Shown one piece after another: positions 1 to 9,800 of a stretch of 64,000 nt of DNA (the first letter of the stretch is position 1; each line of letters starts with the position of its first letter). The translations under genes were made by a program, and so were the position numbers. Where the stretch lies: contig CAVSIY010000007.1 of NCBI GenBank assembly GCA_963728165.1, forward strand, positions 372,001 to 436,000, in the 5' to 3' direction. The notes under the pieces are model-generated. The model was not told where the DNA came from. It worked only from the letters and a program-made list of their open reading frames with translations, and did no database searches. This DNA is from Hyphomicrobium_A sp963728165. GTDB lineage: Bacteria; Pseudomonadota; Alphaproteobacteria; Rhizobiales; Hyphomicrobiaceae.

Positions 1-666
1 GGCGCGCGCGTGGTGCTGGCCGACATCAACGGGGCCGGGGTGCGCGAGGTCGCGGCCGGCTTCGGCGACAGCGCCGTTGCGGTGACCTGCGATGTCGCAC
101 ACAAAGTGGACGTCGATGCCATGGTGCGGGCGGCGACCGAGGCCTTCGGCGGTCTCGATATTCTGGTCAACAACGCCGGCACCACCCACAAAAACCAGCC
201 GCTGCTCGACGTTGGCGAGGCCGAGTTCGACCGCATCTACGCCGTCAACGTGAAGTCGATCTATCTGTCGACGCTGGCCGCTGTGCCACGCCTGGAGAAG
301 CGCGGCGGCGGCGTCATCATCAACATTGCCTCCACCGCCGGCGTGCGCCCGCGCCCAGGCCTCACCTGGTACAACGGCTCCAAGGGCGCGGTGATCACGC
401 TGACGAAGTCGCTTGCCGTCGAGCTCGCGCCCTTAAACATTCGCGTCAACGCCATCAATCCGGTGATGGGCGAGACGGGGCTGCTGACGCAGTTCATGGG
501 GATGGCGGACACGCCCGAGAACCGCGCGAAGTTTTTAGGCACCATTCCACTGGGGCGCCTGTCGCGCCCGCACGACATTGCCAATGCCGCGCTTTTCCTC
601 GCCGAGCCGGCATCCTCGTTCATCACCGGCGTGGCGCTGGAGGTCGACGGCGGCCGCTGTGTGTAG
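1..666 (+). CDS. SDR-family oxidoreductase (3' part, start outside window)
   Basis: The window opens inside this gene and 221 C-terminal residues are visible. Short-chain dehydrogenase/reductases are cytoplasmic NAD(P)-dependent enzymes that oxidise or reduce alcohols, ketones or sugars. Visible family marks are the structural NNAG motif, the catalytic serine region (IINIAST), the catalytic Tyr-x-x-x-Lys as YNGSK, and the terminal segment with PLGRLSRPHDIANAALFLA and a closing VDGG. The glycine-rich cofactor loop lies upstream of the window. The SRP RNA gene follows about 60 bases after the stop. The substrate cannot be read from the sequence. Confidence 0.9.
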   Translation, partial: GARVVLADINGAGVREVAAGFGDSAVAVTCDVAHKVDVDAMVRAATEAFGGLDILVNNAGTTHKNQPLLDVGEAEFDRIYAVNVKSIYLSTLAAVPRLEKRGGGVIINIASTAGVRPRPGLTWYNGSKGAVITLTKSLAVELAPLNIRVNAINPVMGETGLLTQFMGMADTPENRAKFLGTIPLGRLSRPHDIANAALFLAEPASSFITGVALEVDGGRCV

Positions 667-726
667 CTTTGGCCGGGCTCCGGGACGAGGGTTGTAAGCC
701 TGAGCGCCAGCCCCCATAATCGGCGC

Positions 727-822
727 GGGAGGTTGGCGGCGGACGCATCCCTCGCCAACCGGGTCAGGTCCGGAAGGAAGCAGCCCTAACGATCAGGACG
801 CGGGTCGTTCGCCAGCCTCCTC
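727..822 (+). ncRNA. ffs: Signal recognition particle RNA (bacterial small 4.5S type)
   Basis: The hallmark SRP apical stem sequence GGTCAGGTCCGGAAGGAAGC lies at about 762-781 and is followed by AGCCCTAA. The flanks close the helix: GGGAGGTTGGCGG (from 727) is complementary to CGCCAGCCTCC (ending at 820). Length near 96 bases fits the small bacterial SRP RNA that binds Ffh and FtsY for co-translational membrane targeting. It lies just upstream of dnaX, a common alphaproteobacterial arrangement. Exact ends are estimated from the helix. Confidence 0.88.
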
Positions 823-952
823 TATTTCGCTCACGGGCGCTGATCCGATCATCACGACGATCGGGCGCCCTCCGCGGGGGCGGTGCTTGCACCGGGCCGC
901 GCTTGCGGCCCAGGCCCTACGGGCCAAAGAGGCGGCGGCAACTGCGAAGGCC

Positions 953-2743
953 ATGGCGAAGAAGAAACCCGATAGCGTGAAGAGCAAGACGGCCGGCGGC
1001 GACGCCGACGCGCCGTATGTCGTGCTCGCGCGCAAGTACCGCCCGCAGACCTTCGACGACCTCATCGGCCAGGAGGCCATGGTCACCACCTTGCGCAACG
1101 CCTTCGCTTCGGGGCGCATCGCGCAGGCCTACATGCTGACGGGCGTGCGCGGCGTCGGCAAGACCACCACGGCGCGCATCATCGCGCGCGCCTTGAACTA
1201 CGAGACGGACACGGTCACGGCGCCGACCTTCGACATGGGTGCGCCCGGGCGCCACTGCGCCGAGATCATGGAGAGCCGTCATCCCGACGTGGTCGAGATG
1301 GACGCCGCCTCCAACACCGGCGTCGACAACATCCGCGAGCTGATCGAGAGCGCGCGTTATAAGCCGCTTATCGCCCGCTTCAAGGTCTTCATCATCGACG
1401 AGGTGCACATGCTGTCGAAGGGCGCCTTCAACGCCCTTCTGAAGACGCTCGAGGAGCCGCCCGAGCACGTCAAGTTCATCTTCGCCACCACCGAGATCCG
1501 CAAAGTCCCGGTGACGGTGCTGTCGCGCTGCCAGCGATTCGATCTGCGCCGCGTCGACGTGCCCGAGCTCAGCCAGCACTTCCGCAAGATCGCCGTCAAC
1601 GAGAACGCTCATGCGGCGGATGAGGCGCTGCTCATGATCGCGCGCGCGGCCGAGGGCTCGGTGCGCGATGGGCTGTCGCTGCTCGATCAGGCGATTGCCA
1701 TGGGTGAGGGCGAGGTTACACCTGAGATCGTGCGCGCCATGCTGGGGCTCGCCGACCGCGGGCGCATCTTCGACCTTCTGGAGCACATCTTCCGCGGCGA
1801 CACCAAGGCGGCGCTGACAGGGCTCGACACTCTGCATCACGACGGCGCCGAGCCCAGCCAGGTCCTCGCCGATCTCGCCGAGGCGGTGCACGCCGCCGCG
1901 CGCTGCAAGGCGGTCGGCCCCGAGGCCGGCAGCGAAGCCTTGAGCGCGGAGGAGAAGCGGCGCGCCGACGCGCTCGGCAAGCAGCTGTCGACGCCGCTCC
2001 TGGCGCGGGCCTGGCAGATGCTGCTCAAGGGCTGGGAGGAAACCGCGCGCGCGCCCAATCCGCGGGCTGCCGCCGAGATGGTGCTGATCCGGCTCGCGCA
2101 CACCGCCGATCTTCCAGCCCCCGACGAGGTGATCCGCTCGCTCGGCGGTGCCGATGCCTTGAGCTTCGGCGGCAAGCCGGCTCAACGCGACGACGGCGGG
2201 GCGCGGGAGCTTCCGCTCAACCGCGCAGCCTCCGCGCCTTCTGCCAGCACGGAGCGTGACGATCAATTCGTGGACGAGGAGGACTCGGATTCCGGCGCCG
2301 GTCTCGCTCCCGAGGAGGCAGAGACGGCCGCCTCTCCGCTCCCCGATCCGCGCTCGTTTGCAGAGGTGGTGGCCCTTGTCGGTGAGCGGCGCGATGCCAA
2401 GCTCAAGGTCCACTTGGAGGAGCACGTCAGCCTCGTCAAGTTCGACGCCGGTGCCGGCTCCATCGATCTCTGTCTGTTGCCGGGCGCGCCACCGCAGATC
2501 GCCAACGAGCTGCGCGAGAAGCTGATCGCGTGGACGCAGCGCCGTTGGGTGGTGATGCTGTCGAAGGAGGCGGGCGAGCGCGCCATCGGCGAGGTGCGGC
2601 GCCAGCGCGAGGCGGCCGAGCTCGAGGCTTTGAAATCGCATCCCGCGCTCAAGGCCGTGCTCGACGAGTTTCCGGATGCAAAGATCGCGGCGGTGCGGCC
2701 GCTGCTCGGCCCCAGTACGGACGAGACGGGCACGGGCGGCTAG
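953..2743 (+). CDS. dnaX: DNA polymerase III subunit gamma/tau
   Basis: This is the clamp-loader ATPase of the replicative polymerase, loading the beta clamp and, as tau, linking polymerase cores to the helicase. The 596-residue reading shows the N-terminal YRPQTFDDLIGQ motif, Walker A GVRGVGKTT (residues 64-72), Walker B as FIIDEVHML, the sensor segment FIFATTE and the SRC arginine-finger motif. An acidic low-complexity linker follows around residues 430-480, then a C-terminal tau-like region. ATG at 953 was chosen. A TTG at 887 is in frame, but its extra 22 residues lie before the conserved start. ybaB follows after 23 bases, so the two are probably cotranscribed. recR, usually third in this cluster, is about 7.7 kb away. 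Confidence 0.95.
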   Translation: MAKKKPDSVKSKTAGGDADAPYVVLARKYRPQTFDDLIGQEAMVTTLRNAFASGRIAQAYMLTGVRGVGKTTTARIIARALNYETDTVTAPTFDMGAPGRHCAEIMESRHPDVVEMDAASNTGVDNIRELIESARYKPLIARFKVFIIDEVHMLSKGAFNALLKTLEEPPEHVKFIFATTEIRKVPVTVLSRCQRFDLRRVDVPELSQHFRKIAVNENAHAADEALLMIARAAEGSVRDGLSLLDQAIAMGEGEVTPEIVRAMLGLADRGRIFDLLEHIFRGDTKAALTGLDTLHHDGAEPSQVLADLAEAVHAAARCKAVGPEAGSEALSAEEKRRADALGKQLSTPLLARAWQMLLKGWEETARAPNPRAAAEMVLIRLAHTADLPAPDEVIRSLGGADALSFGGKPAQRDDGGARELPLNRAASAPSASTERDDQFVDEEDSDSGAGLAPEEAETAASPLPDPRSFAEVVALVGERRDAKLKVHLEEHVSLVKFDAGAGSIDLCLLPGAPPQIANELREKLIAWTQRRWVVMLSKEAGERAIGEVRRQREAAELEALKSHPALKAVLDEFPDAKIAAVRPLLGPSTDETGTGG

Positions 2744-2766
2744 AGGGCGTCAGCAGAGAGGCATAC

Positions 2767-3087
2767 ATGAAAGATCTGATGGGCGTGATGAAGCAGGTGG
2801 GCGAGATGCAGGCCCGCATGCAGAAGATGCAAGAGGAGCTTGCCGCCTTGGAGATCGAAGGGCAGGCCGGCGCCGGTCTCGTGAAGGTCACGCTCTCGGG
2901 CAAAGGCGAGATGAAGCGGCTCTCTATCGATCCGAGCCTGATGAAGCCGGACGAGACCGAGATCTTAGAGGATCTCATCGTCGCCGCGGCACAGGACGCC
3001 AAGGCAAAGCTCGATCAACAGTTGCAGGAGAAGATGCAGGAGATGACCGGCGGTCTGCCGCTCCCGCCCGGCCTCAAGCTGTTCTGA
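2767..3087 (+). CDS. YbaB/EbfC family nucleoid-associated protein
   Basis: This small (106 residues) DNA-binding protein belongs to a family that forms dimers, binds DNA and alters nucleoid structure; its gene normally sits between dnaX and recR. The family pattern is visible: MKDLMGVMKQVGEMQARMQKMQEEL at the N-terminus as a helical hairpin, then a short beta sheet (VKVTLSGKGEMKRLSIDP) and a helical tail ending GLPLPPGLKLF. An AGAGAGG purine stretch precedes the ATG. It starts just after dnaX. The gene after it is a PEBP protein instead of the expected recR. Confidence 0.93.
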   Translation: MKDLMGVMKQVGEMQARMQKMQEELAALEIEGQAGAGLVKVTLSGKGEMKRLSIDPSLMKPDETEILEDLIVAAAQDAKAKLDQQLQEKMQEMTGGLPLPPGLKLF

Positions 3088-3189
3088 GCCAAGACGATGG
3101 CTCGCGGCCATCATTGGCGAGCATGCTGTGCGGGACTTTGCGCCGCCGCGCTCCTCTCAGGCGGAGGGGCCGCCGGCAAGGAGGCGACG

Positions 3190-3666
3190 ATGACGCTCAA
3201 GATCAGCTCTCCGGCTTTCGCCGACAGCGCCGCTATTCCCTCCAAGTACACTTGCGAGGGTGCGGACATCTCGCCGGCGCTTGTCTGGTCCGGCGTGCCG
3301 GACGGGACCAAGAGCCTCGTTCTCATCGTCGACGACCCCGACGCGCCCGATCCCAAGGCGCCGCGCATGACCTGGGTGCACTGGGTGCTCTACGATCTGC
3401 CGCCCGCTGCCACGGGCCTTGCCGAAGCGGTTGCGGCCGCAGCGCTGCCGGCGGGAACTAAGGTCGGTCTCAACGACTGGAAGCGCGCCGACTACGGCGG
3501 CCCGTGCCCGCCCATCGGCCGCCACCGCTACTTCTTCAAGCTCTATGCGCTCGACACGGCACTCTCCGGCTTGAGCGCGCCGACCAAGGCCAAGGTGGAA
3601 ACCGCGATGCGCGGCCACGTCGTGGGCGAGGCGCAACTCATCGGGACCTACCAGAAGGGCAGCTAG
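3190..3666 (+). CDS. YbhB/YbcL-family phosphatidylethanolamine-binding-like (Raf kinase inhibitor-like) protein
   Basis: This belongs to the bacterial PEBP family, whose ligand and role are poorly known. Seen are the conserved IPSKYTCEGADISPAL segment, the DDPDAP motif, TWVHWVLYDLP and GPCPPIGRHRYFFKLYALD, which form the small ligand pocket. Two starts are possible. ATG at 3190 has a near-perfect AAGGAGG five bases upstream and gives 158 residues, the usual cytoplasmic length. ATG at 3097 adds 31 residues that resemble a signal peptide (hydrophobic stretch ending near GGAAGKEA), as in periplasmic YbcL. I chose 3190 because of the ribosome-binding site. The gene lies 9 bases past ybaB if the longer form is used. 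Confidence 0.85.
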   Translation: MTLKISSPAFADSAAIPSKYTCEGADISPALVWSGVPDGTKSLVLIVDDPDAPDPKAPRMTWVHWVLYDLPPAATGLAEAVAAAALPAGTKVGLNDWKRADYGGPCPPIGRHRYFFKLYALDTALSGLSAPTKAKVETAMRGHVVGEAQLIGTYQKGS

Positions 3667-3864
3667 CCGCGCCCGGCGCCTTAGGAACGCCGCGTTGGCC
3701 CTTGGTTCAGGGGCCGGGCCATCATTCTTTGGTCTAAACTCAATCAGAATACAGATATTACGTCGGCGTCCTTAATCACCCGAGAACCATTCCCTTCCCA
3801 CAAAAGGACTCGTGCAGGCCACCTGCCTGGCGAACACGCCGCGTGGCCAATAGGGATTTGGGAG

Positions 3865-6081
3865 ATGCCTCAGACGGGCGACATGCCGCGAACGCTGACT
3901 GGGCGATACATCCTGGCGCTTGTCGTGCTGGCGGTGCTCGCGACGGCCGCGCTGGTCGGCACGGATTTCGTCATCTCCCGACAAGAAGGAACTGCAGCGC
4001 TCATCAATATTGCTGGACGCCAGCGCATGCGCTCGCAACGCGCCGTGCTCTACGCCGCGCGCCTCACGTCCATGCAGGCGGTCCAGAGAGAGGAAGCGCG
4101 CCAAGAGTTGCTCGATACGCTTGAAAAGCTCGAACAGAGACACGCGGTGCTGTCGACGGACGGCGGCAGTTTGGGTCTGCCGGCAGGCATGACGCCAGCG
4201 CTGCGCCGCATCTATTTCGATGGCCCCGATGCCATTGATCCGCTGATGAGGAGATTTATTGCTGCAGCGCGCTCGCTAAAGTCCAAGTCCGCGTCGGGGC
4301 CTATCGCGGCTGACGATCCCGACCTTGCCGTGGTGAACCAGGTCGGCACGAAGCATCTCCTTACGGCACTCGATAGAGCGGTTAGTCACTATGAAGCCGA
4401 GGGGGAGGGCAGTGTTACGTATCTGCGATTGCTCGAGGTCATCGTTTGGCTGCTCGGGCTCGTGGTCTTGCTCGGCACCGGATTGTTGATCTTTGCGCCG
4501 ATGGTGCGCCGCCTCAAGCAGAACCTGGACGAGATGGCGGCTGTGACGGCGGCTCTGGCGGAGAGCGAGGAGCGGTTTGCACTCGGCGCGCAGGGCGCCA
4601 GCGTCGGCATTCGCGACCATTTCGATCCGCGCCAGGACGAGGAATACTGGTCCGCTCAGCTCTATCACCTCCTCGGTCTTGTGCCCGGTGAGGTGGCGCC
4701 GCGCGCCTCATCGTTCAACAAGCTCGTGCACCCGAGCGATCGTCAGCGCTTTCATGACGCGGTGACGCGTCATCTGGAGGAGCATGCAACACTCGAATTC
4801 GAGTGTCGTCTGCTGCATAAGACGCATGGCTACCGCTGGTTCCAAGTGACCGGCCAAGCAAAGTGGACACCCGACGGCGTGCCGCAGCGTCTGATCACCT
4901 CGATCAAGGACATCGACGACCGCGTGCAAGCCGAGCGCATGAAATCGGAGTTTGTTTCAACCGTCAGTCACGAGCTGCGCACGCCGCTCACCTCCATCAT
5001 GGGGGCGCTTGGCTTGATGCGTTCGCGCGTCGTGGGGCAGCTCTCCGAAAAGGCGCAGCACCTCGTGACAATCGCCTACGACAACTGCGACCGCCTCGTA
5101 TGCCTCATCAACGACCTGCTTGACGTCGAGAAGATGGAGGCCGGCAAGATCGCATTCGATTTCAAGGCGCAGAATCTGGAGAACCTGCTGATGCAGGCGA
5201 AGGAGCAGAATGAGCTCTTTGCCGATCAGCATGGGGCAACCATCGTCGTCGAGCCGCTTGCGCATGACATTACGCTCGAGGTGGATGAGGGCCGGTTCGC
5301 ACAAGTGATGGCCAACCTTCTGTCGAATGCGGCCAAGTACTCGCCTGCGGGCGGAAAGATAACCATCGCGGCCAAGCCTCTCGACGGCGCCGTGCGCATC
5401 AGCGTCTCCGACGAGGGACCGGGAATTCCCGAAGAGTTCCGTCCTCGCATTTTTGGGCGCTTCGCTCAGGCCGACGGCAGGAAAAAAGGCGGTACCGGGC
5501 TGGGGCTGAATATCGCGAAGGCCATCGTCGAGGCGCACAAGGGAACGATCGGGTTCGATACGACCGACGGACAGGGCACCACCTTCTATTTCGATCTGCC
5601 GACAGTTCAGCTCGGCGCGGCGCCCGCTCCCGTAAAGCCGGAATTTCCCGAGGTCGTCGGCATACCCACAGGGAAGATCGAGCACCCGCGCCTCGCGCGC
5701 CTTCTGCTGGTGGCGACCAGCACCGATTCCCGTTCGGCGATTGCCCGGCAGGTGAGCGACTTGGCCGAGCTGACGACGGTGTCGGAGTGTCGGGAGGCCG
5801 CCCCGCTTCTGGCCCGTCGGGCGTTCGACCTCGTTATCCTCGACCGCGCAGGTCTCACCTGCGATGGCGCAGTGATCTCCCAAGCAGTGTCTGACAGAGG
5901 CGGTCCCGTGCCGACCATTGTGCTCTACAGTGCGAGCGACAAAGACCCGTCGGCATTGCCGCCCGCTCTTGCAGCTCTCATCAAGTCTGAGGTCGATGAG
6001 AAGACGTTGCGGCAAACCGTTCTTGACGAGCTGCGCGACCGGGAAGAGCAGCTTGCCACGCGCTTCAGGAAGAGCGCCTGA
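3865..6081 (+). CDS. Membrane hybrid-type sensor histidine kinase with PAS domain and degenerate receiver
   Basis: This 738-residue inner-membrane kinase begins with a transmembrane helix (about residues 12-34), then a periplasmic helical region with GRQRMRSQRA as in type IV pili/NarX-like sensor domains. A second membrane helix lies near residues 190-213 and a PAS-like fold at about 235-350. The HisKA motif SEFVSTVSHELRTPL has the phospho-acceptor His at 369. The HATPase domain has N, G1 (DEGPGIP) and G2 (GGTGLGL) boxes. The last 120 residues resemble a receiver, with Asp660 in FDLVILDR, but the usual acidic pair after the first strand is missing. No response regulator is adjacent, and the next gene is convergent. 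ATG at 3883 is an alternative start. Confidence 0.88.
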   Translation: MPQTGDMPRTLTGRYILALVVLAVLATAALVGTDFVISRQEGTAALINIAGRQRMRSQRAVLYAARLTSMQAVQREEARQELLDTLEKLEQRHAVLSTDGGSLGLPAGMTPALRRIYFDGPDAIDPLMRRFIAAARSLKSKSASGPIAADDPDLAVVNQVGTKHLLTALDRAVSHYEAEGEGSVTYLRLLEVIVWLLGLVVLLGTGLLIFAPMVRRLKQNLDEMAAVTAALAESEERFALGAQGASVGIRDHFDPRQDEEYWSAQLYHLLGLVPGEVAPRASSFNKLVHPSDRQRFHDAVTRHLEEHATLEFECRLLHKTHGYRWFQVTGQAKWTPDGVPQRLITSIKDIDDRVQAERMKSEFVSTVSHELRTPLTSIMGALGLMRSRVVGQLSEKAQHLVTIAYDNCDRLVCLINDLLDVEKMEAGKIAFDFKAQNLENLLMQAKEQNELFADQHGATIVVEPLAHDITLEVDEGRFAQVMANLLSNAAKYSPAGGKITIAAKPLDGAVRISVSDEGPGIPEEFRPRIFGRFAQADGRKKGGTGLGLNIAKAIVEAHKGTIGFDTTDGQGTTFYFDLPTVQLGAAPAPVKPEFPEVVGIPTGKIEHPRLARLLLVATSTDSRSAIARQVSDLAELTTVSECREAAPLLARRAFDLVILDRAGLTCDGAVISQAVSDRGGPVPTIVLYSASDKDPSALPPALAALIKSEVDEKTLRQTVLDELRDREEQLATRFRKSA

Positions 6082-6106
6082 CGACCAAGCGCGCGGTCGG
6101 CAGGGC

Positions 6107-6604
6107 TCAGCCTTGCTGCAGAACGAGCGTCAGGCCGATCAGCGTGCTGTTGAAGAACTGAATCTCGACGATTTGCCGCCCGTCTCTGACGATGACCTCC
6201 ATGTTGGCGGTCAGGTCGGAGCCATGCACCTTTATGCGGAATCCGTTCGGCGTCACCTCGCCGGCGAGGTTTCCGCCGAGATTGTAGATGAGCTCGTTCC
6301 AGGTGCCGGAGAGCCGGCCCGACTTGTGCACGACGACGCTCTTCACCTCGATCTTTCCGCTTGCCGACGCGCAGCGAATGTTCTGCTTGAGCTCGTCGGC
6401 AGCGTTGGACAGAAAGTAGGTCGCGCGGCATTTCACCTGCTCGATCTTTCCGTCCTTCAGACCGAGGCGGCCGTCGCCGACCCAGCGGCCCGGCAGGTTC
6501 TTGAAGGGGGACTCGTCGGCCGCGATGCTTGGCGCTGCGCTCGACAGGCAGCAGGCGGCGCACAGCGCCAGTGTCGCGACGAAAGGCTTTCGCATTGAGA
6601 TCAT
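6107..6604 (-). CDS. Secreted protein of unknown function
   Basis: A 165-residue protein with a clear signal peptide (MRKP basic start, hydrophobic core, cleavage likely after SIAA). The mature part is beta-rich with GRWVGDGRLGL near its start and repeated short strands (GTWNELIYNLGGNLAGEV), suggesting a small lipocalin-like barrel; this is inference from pattern only. I do not recognise a named family. It is transcribed toward the histidine kinase gene and ends 25 bases from it. ATG at 6595 is an alternative start that trims three residues. Neither start has a convincing ribosome-binding site. Confidence 0.7.
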   Translation of the reverse strand: MISMRKPFVATLALCAACCLSSAAPSIAADESPFKNLPGRWVGDGRLGLKDGKIEQVKCRATYFLSNAADELKQNIRCASASGKIEVKSVVVHKSGRLSGTWNELIYNLGGNLAGEVTPNGFRIKVHGSDLTANMEVIVRDGRQIVEIQFFNSTLIGLTLVLQQG

Positions 6605-6847
6605 GCCCGAGAGAGTAGCGCCTCATCCCTTGGCCGGGGCGTGACCGGCAATGGGTCGCGGCAAATGTCGGTGCGAATTGTCCCCATTCCTAGTGCCGGC
6701 AAGCCACAGGCCGCCGGCGAAAGGCGCTCGCGCGCGCCCCGCAAGCCGTCCAAGAGCTGATACGCGATGGGGGCGGGTGCGTCGACTGCGCATCCTGTCG
6801 CCACGCCGGTTCGGCCCGAACCGATCGAGGCCGCCACGTAGCCCGCT

Positions 6848-9800
6848 CTACCCGGCCTGCGCCCGGTAGCTGCCGGCGCCGGCGCCGCATGTCAGGTCGG
6901 CGTAGTCCGCGATGGGAGCCGGGCGTCCGATGAGAAAGCCCTGGATCTGCTCGCAGCCTTCACGCTTCAGGAATTGGCGCTCGCCTTCGGTCTCGACACC
7001 CTCCGCTATGACGGGGATCCCGAGTGCGTTGCCCAAGCCTATGATCGAGCGCACGATCGCGGCCGAGGGCGGGTTGCTCTCGACGCCCGAGACGAAGCCC
7101 TGGTCGATCTTGATCTTGTCGAACGGGAACGATCTCAGCGACGACATCGAGGCATAGCCCGTGCCGAAATCGTCCATGGCGATCTTGACGCCGAGGGCCT
7201 TCAGCCGGCGCAGCACCGCGAGCGCGCGGACCGGGTCATCGAAAATGACGCCCTCGGTGATCTCCAATTCCAGGCGCCGGGCCGGCAGACCGGTCTCGAG
7301 CAGGATGAGGTGCACGAGGCCTGCGAGGTCGCCATAACGGAACTGCACCGGCGACAGGTTGACGCCGATCTGCATCGGGGAAGCCCACCTCGCGGCCTCG
7401 CGACAGGCTTCCTTCAGGGTCCAAGCTCCGATCTCGACGATCATGCCGTTCTGCTCGGCCAGGGAGATGAACTGATCCGGCCCGATCAGTCCCCGCTTCG
7501 AATGCTGCCAACGCACGAGAGCCTCGAAGCCGAAGACGGCCCCATCGATGCTGGCTTGCGGCTGATAGTTCAAGAGGAGCTCGTTGCGCGTGACAGCCGA
7601 GTGCAGATCGAGCTGCAGCGCGAAACGCTCGCGCAAACGCTGGTCCATGTCGGGATCGAAGAACCTTATCATGTGACGCCCGTCGTTCTTGGCGCGATAG
7701 AGCGCGGCGTCGGCATTGGCGAGCAGCGTCGGCGTGTCGCTGGCATCGCGCGGATAGACAGCGCCGCCGATGCTGAGACCGATGGGAATCTTCTGGCCCC
7801 GCACCTCGAACGGATCGGCCACCGCTTGCAGCACGCGTTCGGCCAGTGCCTGTGCTGCGTCCTCGTCCAACCCCGGAGCGGTTATGAGCGTGAACTCGTC
7901 GCCGCCGACGCGCGCGATGAAGGCGCCGTCGGCCGCAACCTCGAGTCGGCGAGATATGGCGCACAGCAGCTCGTCTCCCACGACGTGGCCGAAGACATCG
8001 TTGGCGTCCTTGAAATGATCGAGATCGACGGTCAGCACGGCGAAGTTCTCGCTGCGCTCTCGGGCGTGCTCGAAGGTTTGGGCGAGCTGTCTTGCGAGCG
8101 AGGTGCGGTTGGGCAGGTCCGTCAGCGCGTCGTGGTGCGCGAGGCGGGCGATCTGCTCGTGCCGCTCGAGCAGCTCGGCGCGGGCCGTGCGCATATTCTC
8201 GCGCGCCTCATCGAGGCCGAATGCCGCATCCTGAACCTGCTCCTGCAGCATGTTGAAGCTTTCCGCCATCTCGCCGAGCTCGTCGCGGGAATTGGGCCGG
8301 ACCGGCACGATGTTGACAGAGGCGTGCGCCGTCTCGAGATCGCCTCGCCCCAGGGCCTTCATCGCCAGCGAGAACTCGCGCAGCGTGCCCCACGTCAGGC
8401 GTTTTGCCGCGGCGCTCACTTCCTTGGCCGAGTAGGTGATCATGCCCGGCAGCACGAGACCGACGCTGATGGTCAGAAGCGCAACGGCGACGAAGATATC
8501 GGCGAGCACTGCCACCAGCTCGTGGTGACCCTCCGAGACGGTGTTGACCGCCAAGAGGTAGGCGATGCCGTCGAGGATCAGCACGAACAGCATCGCGCCG
8601 GTGAGCTTGACGTGCAGCGTCTTGGCAAATGCAGGCAATCCCTGGCGACGGCGGTCCTCGATGACGCGCCACGCATAAAGCGCGGCGCCCGAGTAGGCGA
8701 GCGCCAGCCCGAAGAGGACCGTGGGCAGCCCGAATTGCTGGAAACCGAGGATCGCCGCGAGCAGCCAGATCACGGCCGCACCCACGCCGAGGGCGATGGT
8801 GCCGCGCGGGGCCCGGTAGGGGCGCTTAGCATCCGGGAGGTCGCGTCGCAGCAGCCAAGCCGCAATGTTCGGCATGCAGATGCCGATGAGATAGGTGAAA
8901 TTGGCAGCCGCGATCATCCACACAGGATCGCCGGCGAGGAGGAAGATGCTCGCGGCGCCGGCGGTGAGCAGCGTGGCCGCCCACGGGCAATCCGTCCAGC
9001 GCAGACGCAATGAGAGAAAGCGGGGCAGGAGGCCGTCGTCGGCGAGTTGCGACATGGTGCGCGCAGCTCCCGCCAGGGGCTGCAGCGTCCCGTGGAACAT
9101 GTTGAGCATGACGAACCAGATGGCGGCGGCCTTGCCGAGGCTGCCGAGCAGCGGGGCAAAGGTTGGGCCCAGCACGCTGGCGAGATCCTCGCCGAGCCTG
9201 TCCGGTCCCAGCACGCCGAGCCACACGACCGGCAGCACGATGAAGTAGACGCCGGCCATCAGAGCCGAGGCCAGCATGGCACGCGGCACGTTGCGATTGG
9301 GATCCTTCGTCTCGCCGACGTGGCAGGCGGCCGCCTCGAACGCCGGCGCCGTGAAGCCGATCAGGTAGAGCCCCGCCATAATCGACGTCAGATCGCCGAA
9401 CCAGCCTTCGAAGGGGGTGGTCAGATCGTAGCTGAACGCCTGGTGCCAATCGACGGTGCCGGAATAGATGGGAATGAGGGCCGAGAGGAAGGCGAGGCTG
9501 GCCGACAGCGTGGCAATGGGCATCGCCAAAAGCGCGACCCACCTGATGCCGCACAGGTTCACGAACGTGAAAAAGCCGACGATGGCAATCGCCACCGCTT
9601 CGACCGGCAGACCAGGGAAATACCAGTGCTGGAAAGCGGACGCCGACAACAGAGCGGTCAGGCCGCACGTCGGGATCCACCCCCACCAGTAGCAGGTGCC
9701 GGTCAGCGAGGAGAGCACCGGATTGTAGGGACGGAACGCCTCGGCGCAAGCTGCCGAGATTCCGCCGACACGGTTCGGCCACATCAGGACCAGCTCGGTC

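Noticed and set aside
6974..9013. A 679-codon plus-strand frame opposite the GGDEF-EAL gene
   Set aside because: The minus strand has intact domain motifs throughout; the plus-strand frame is a compositional shadow.
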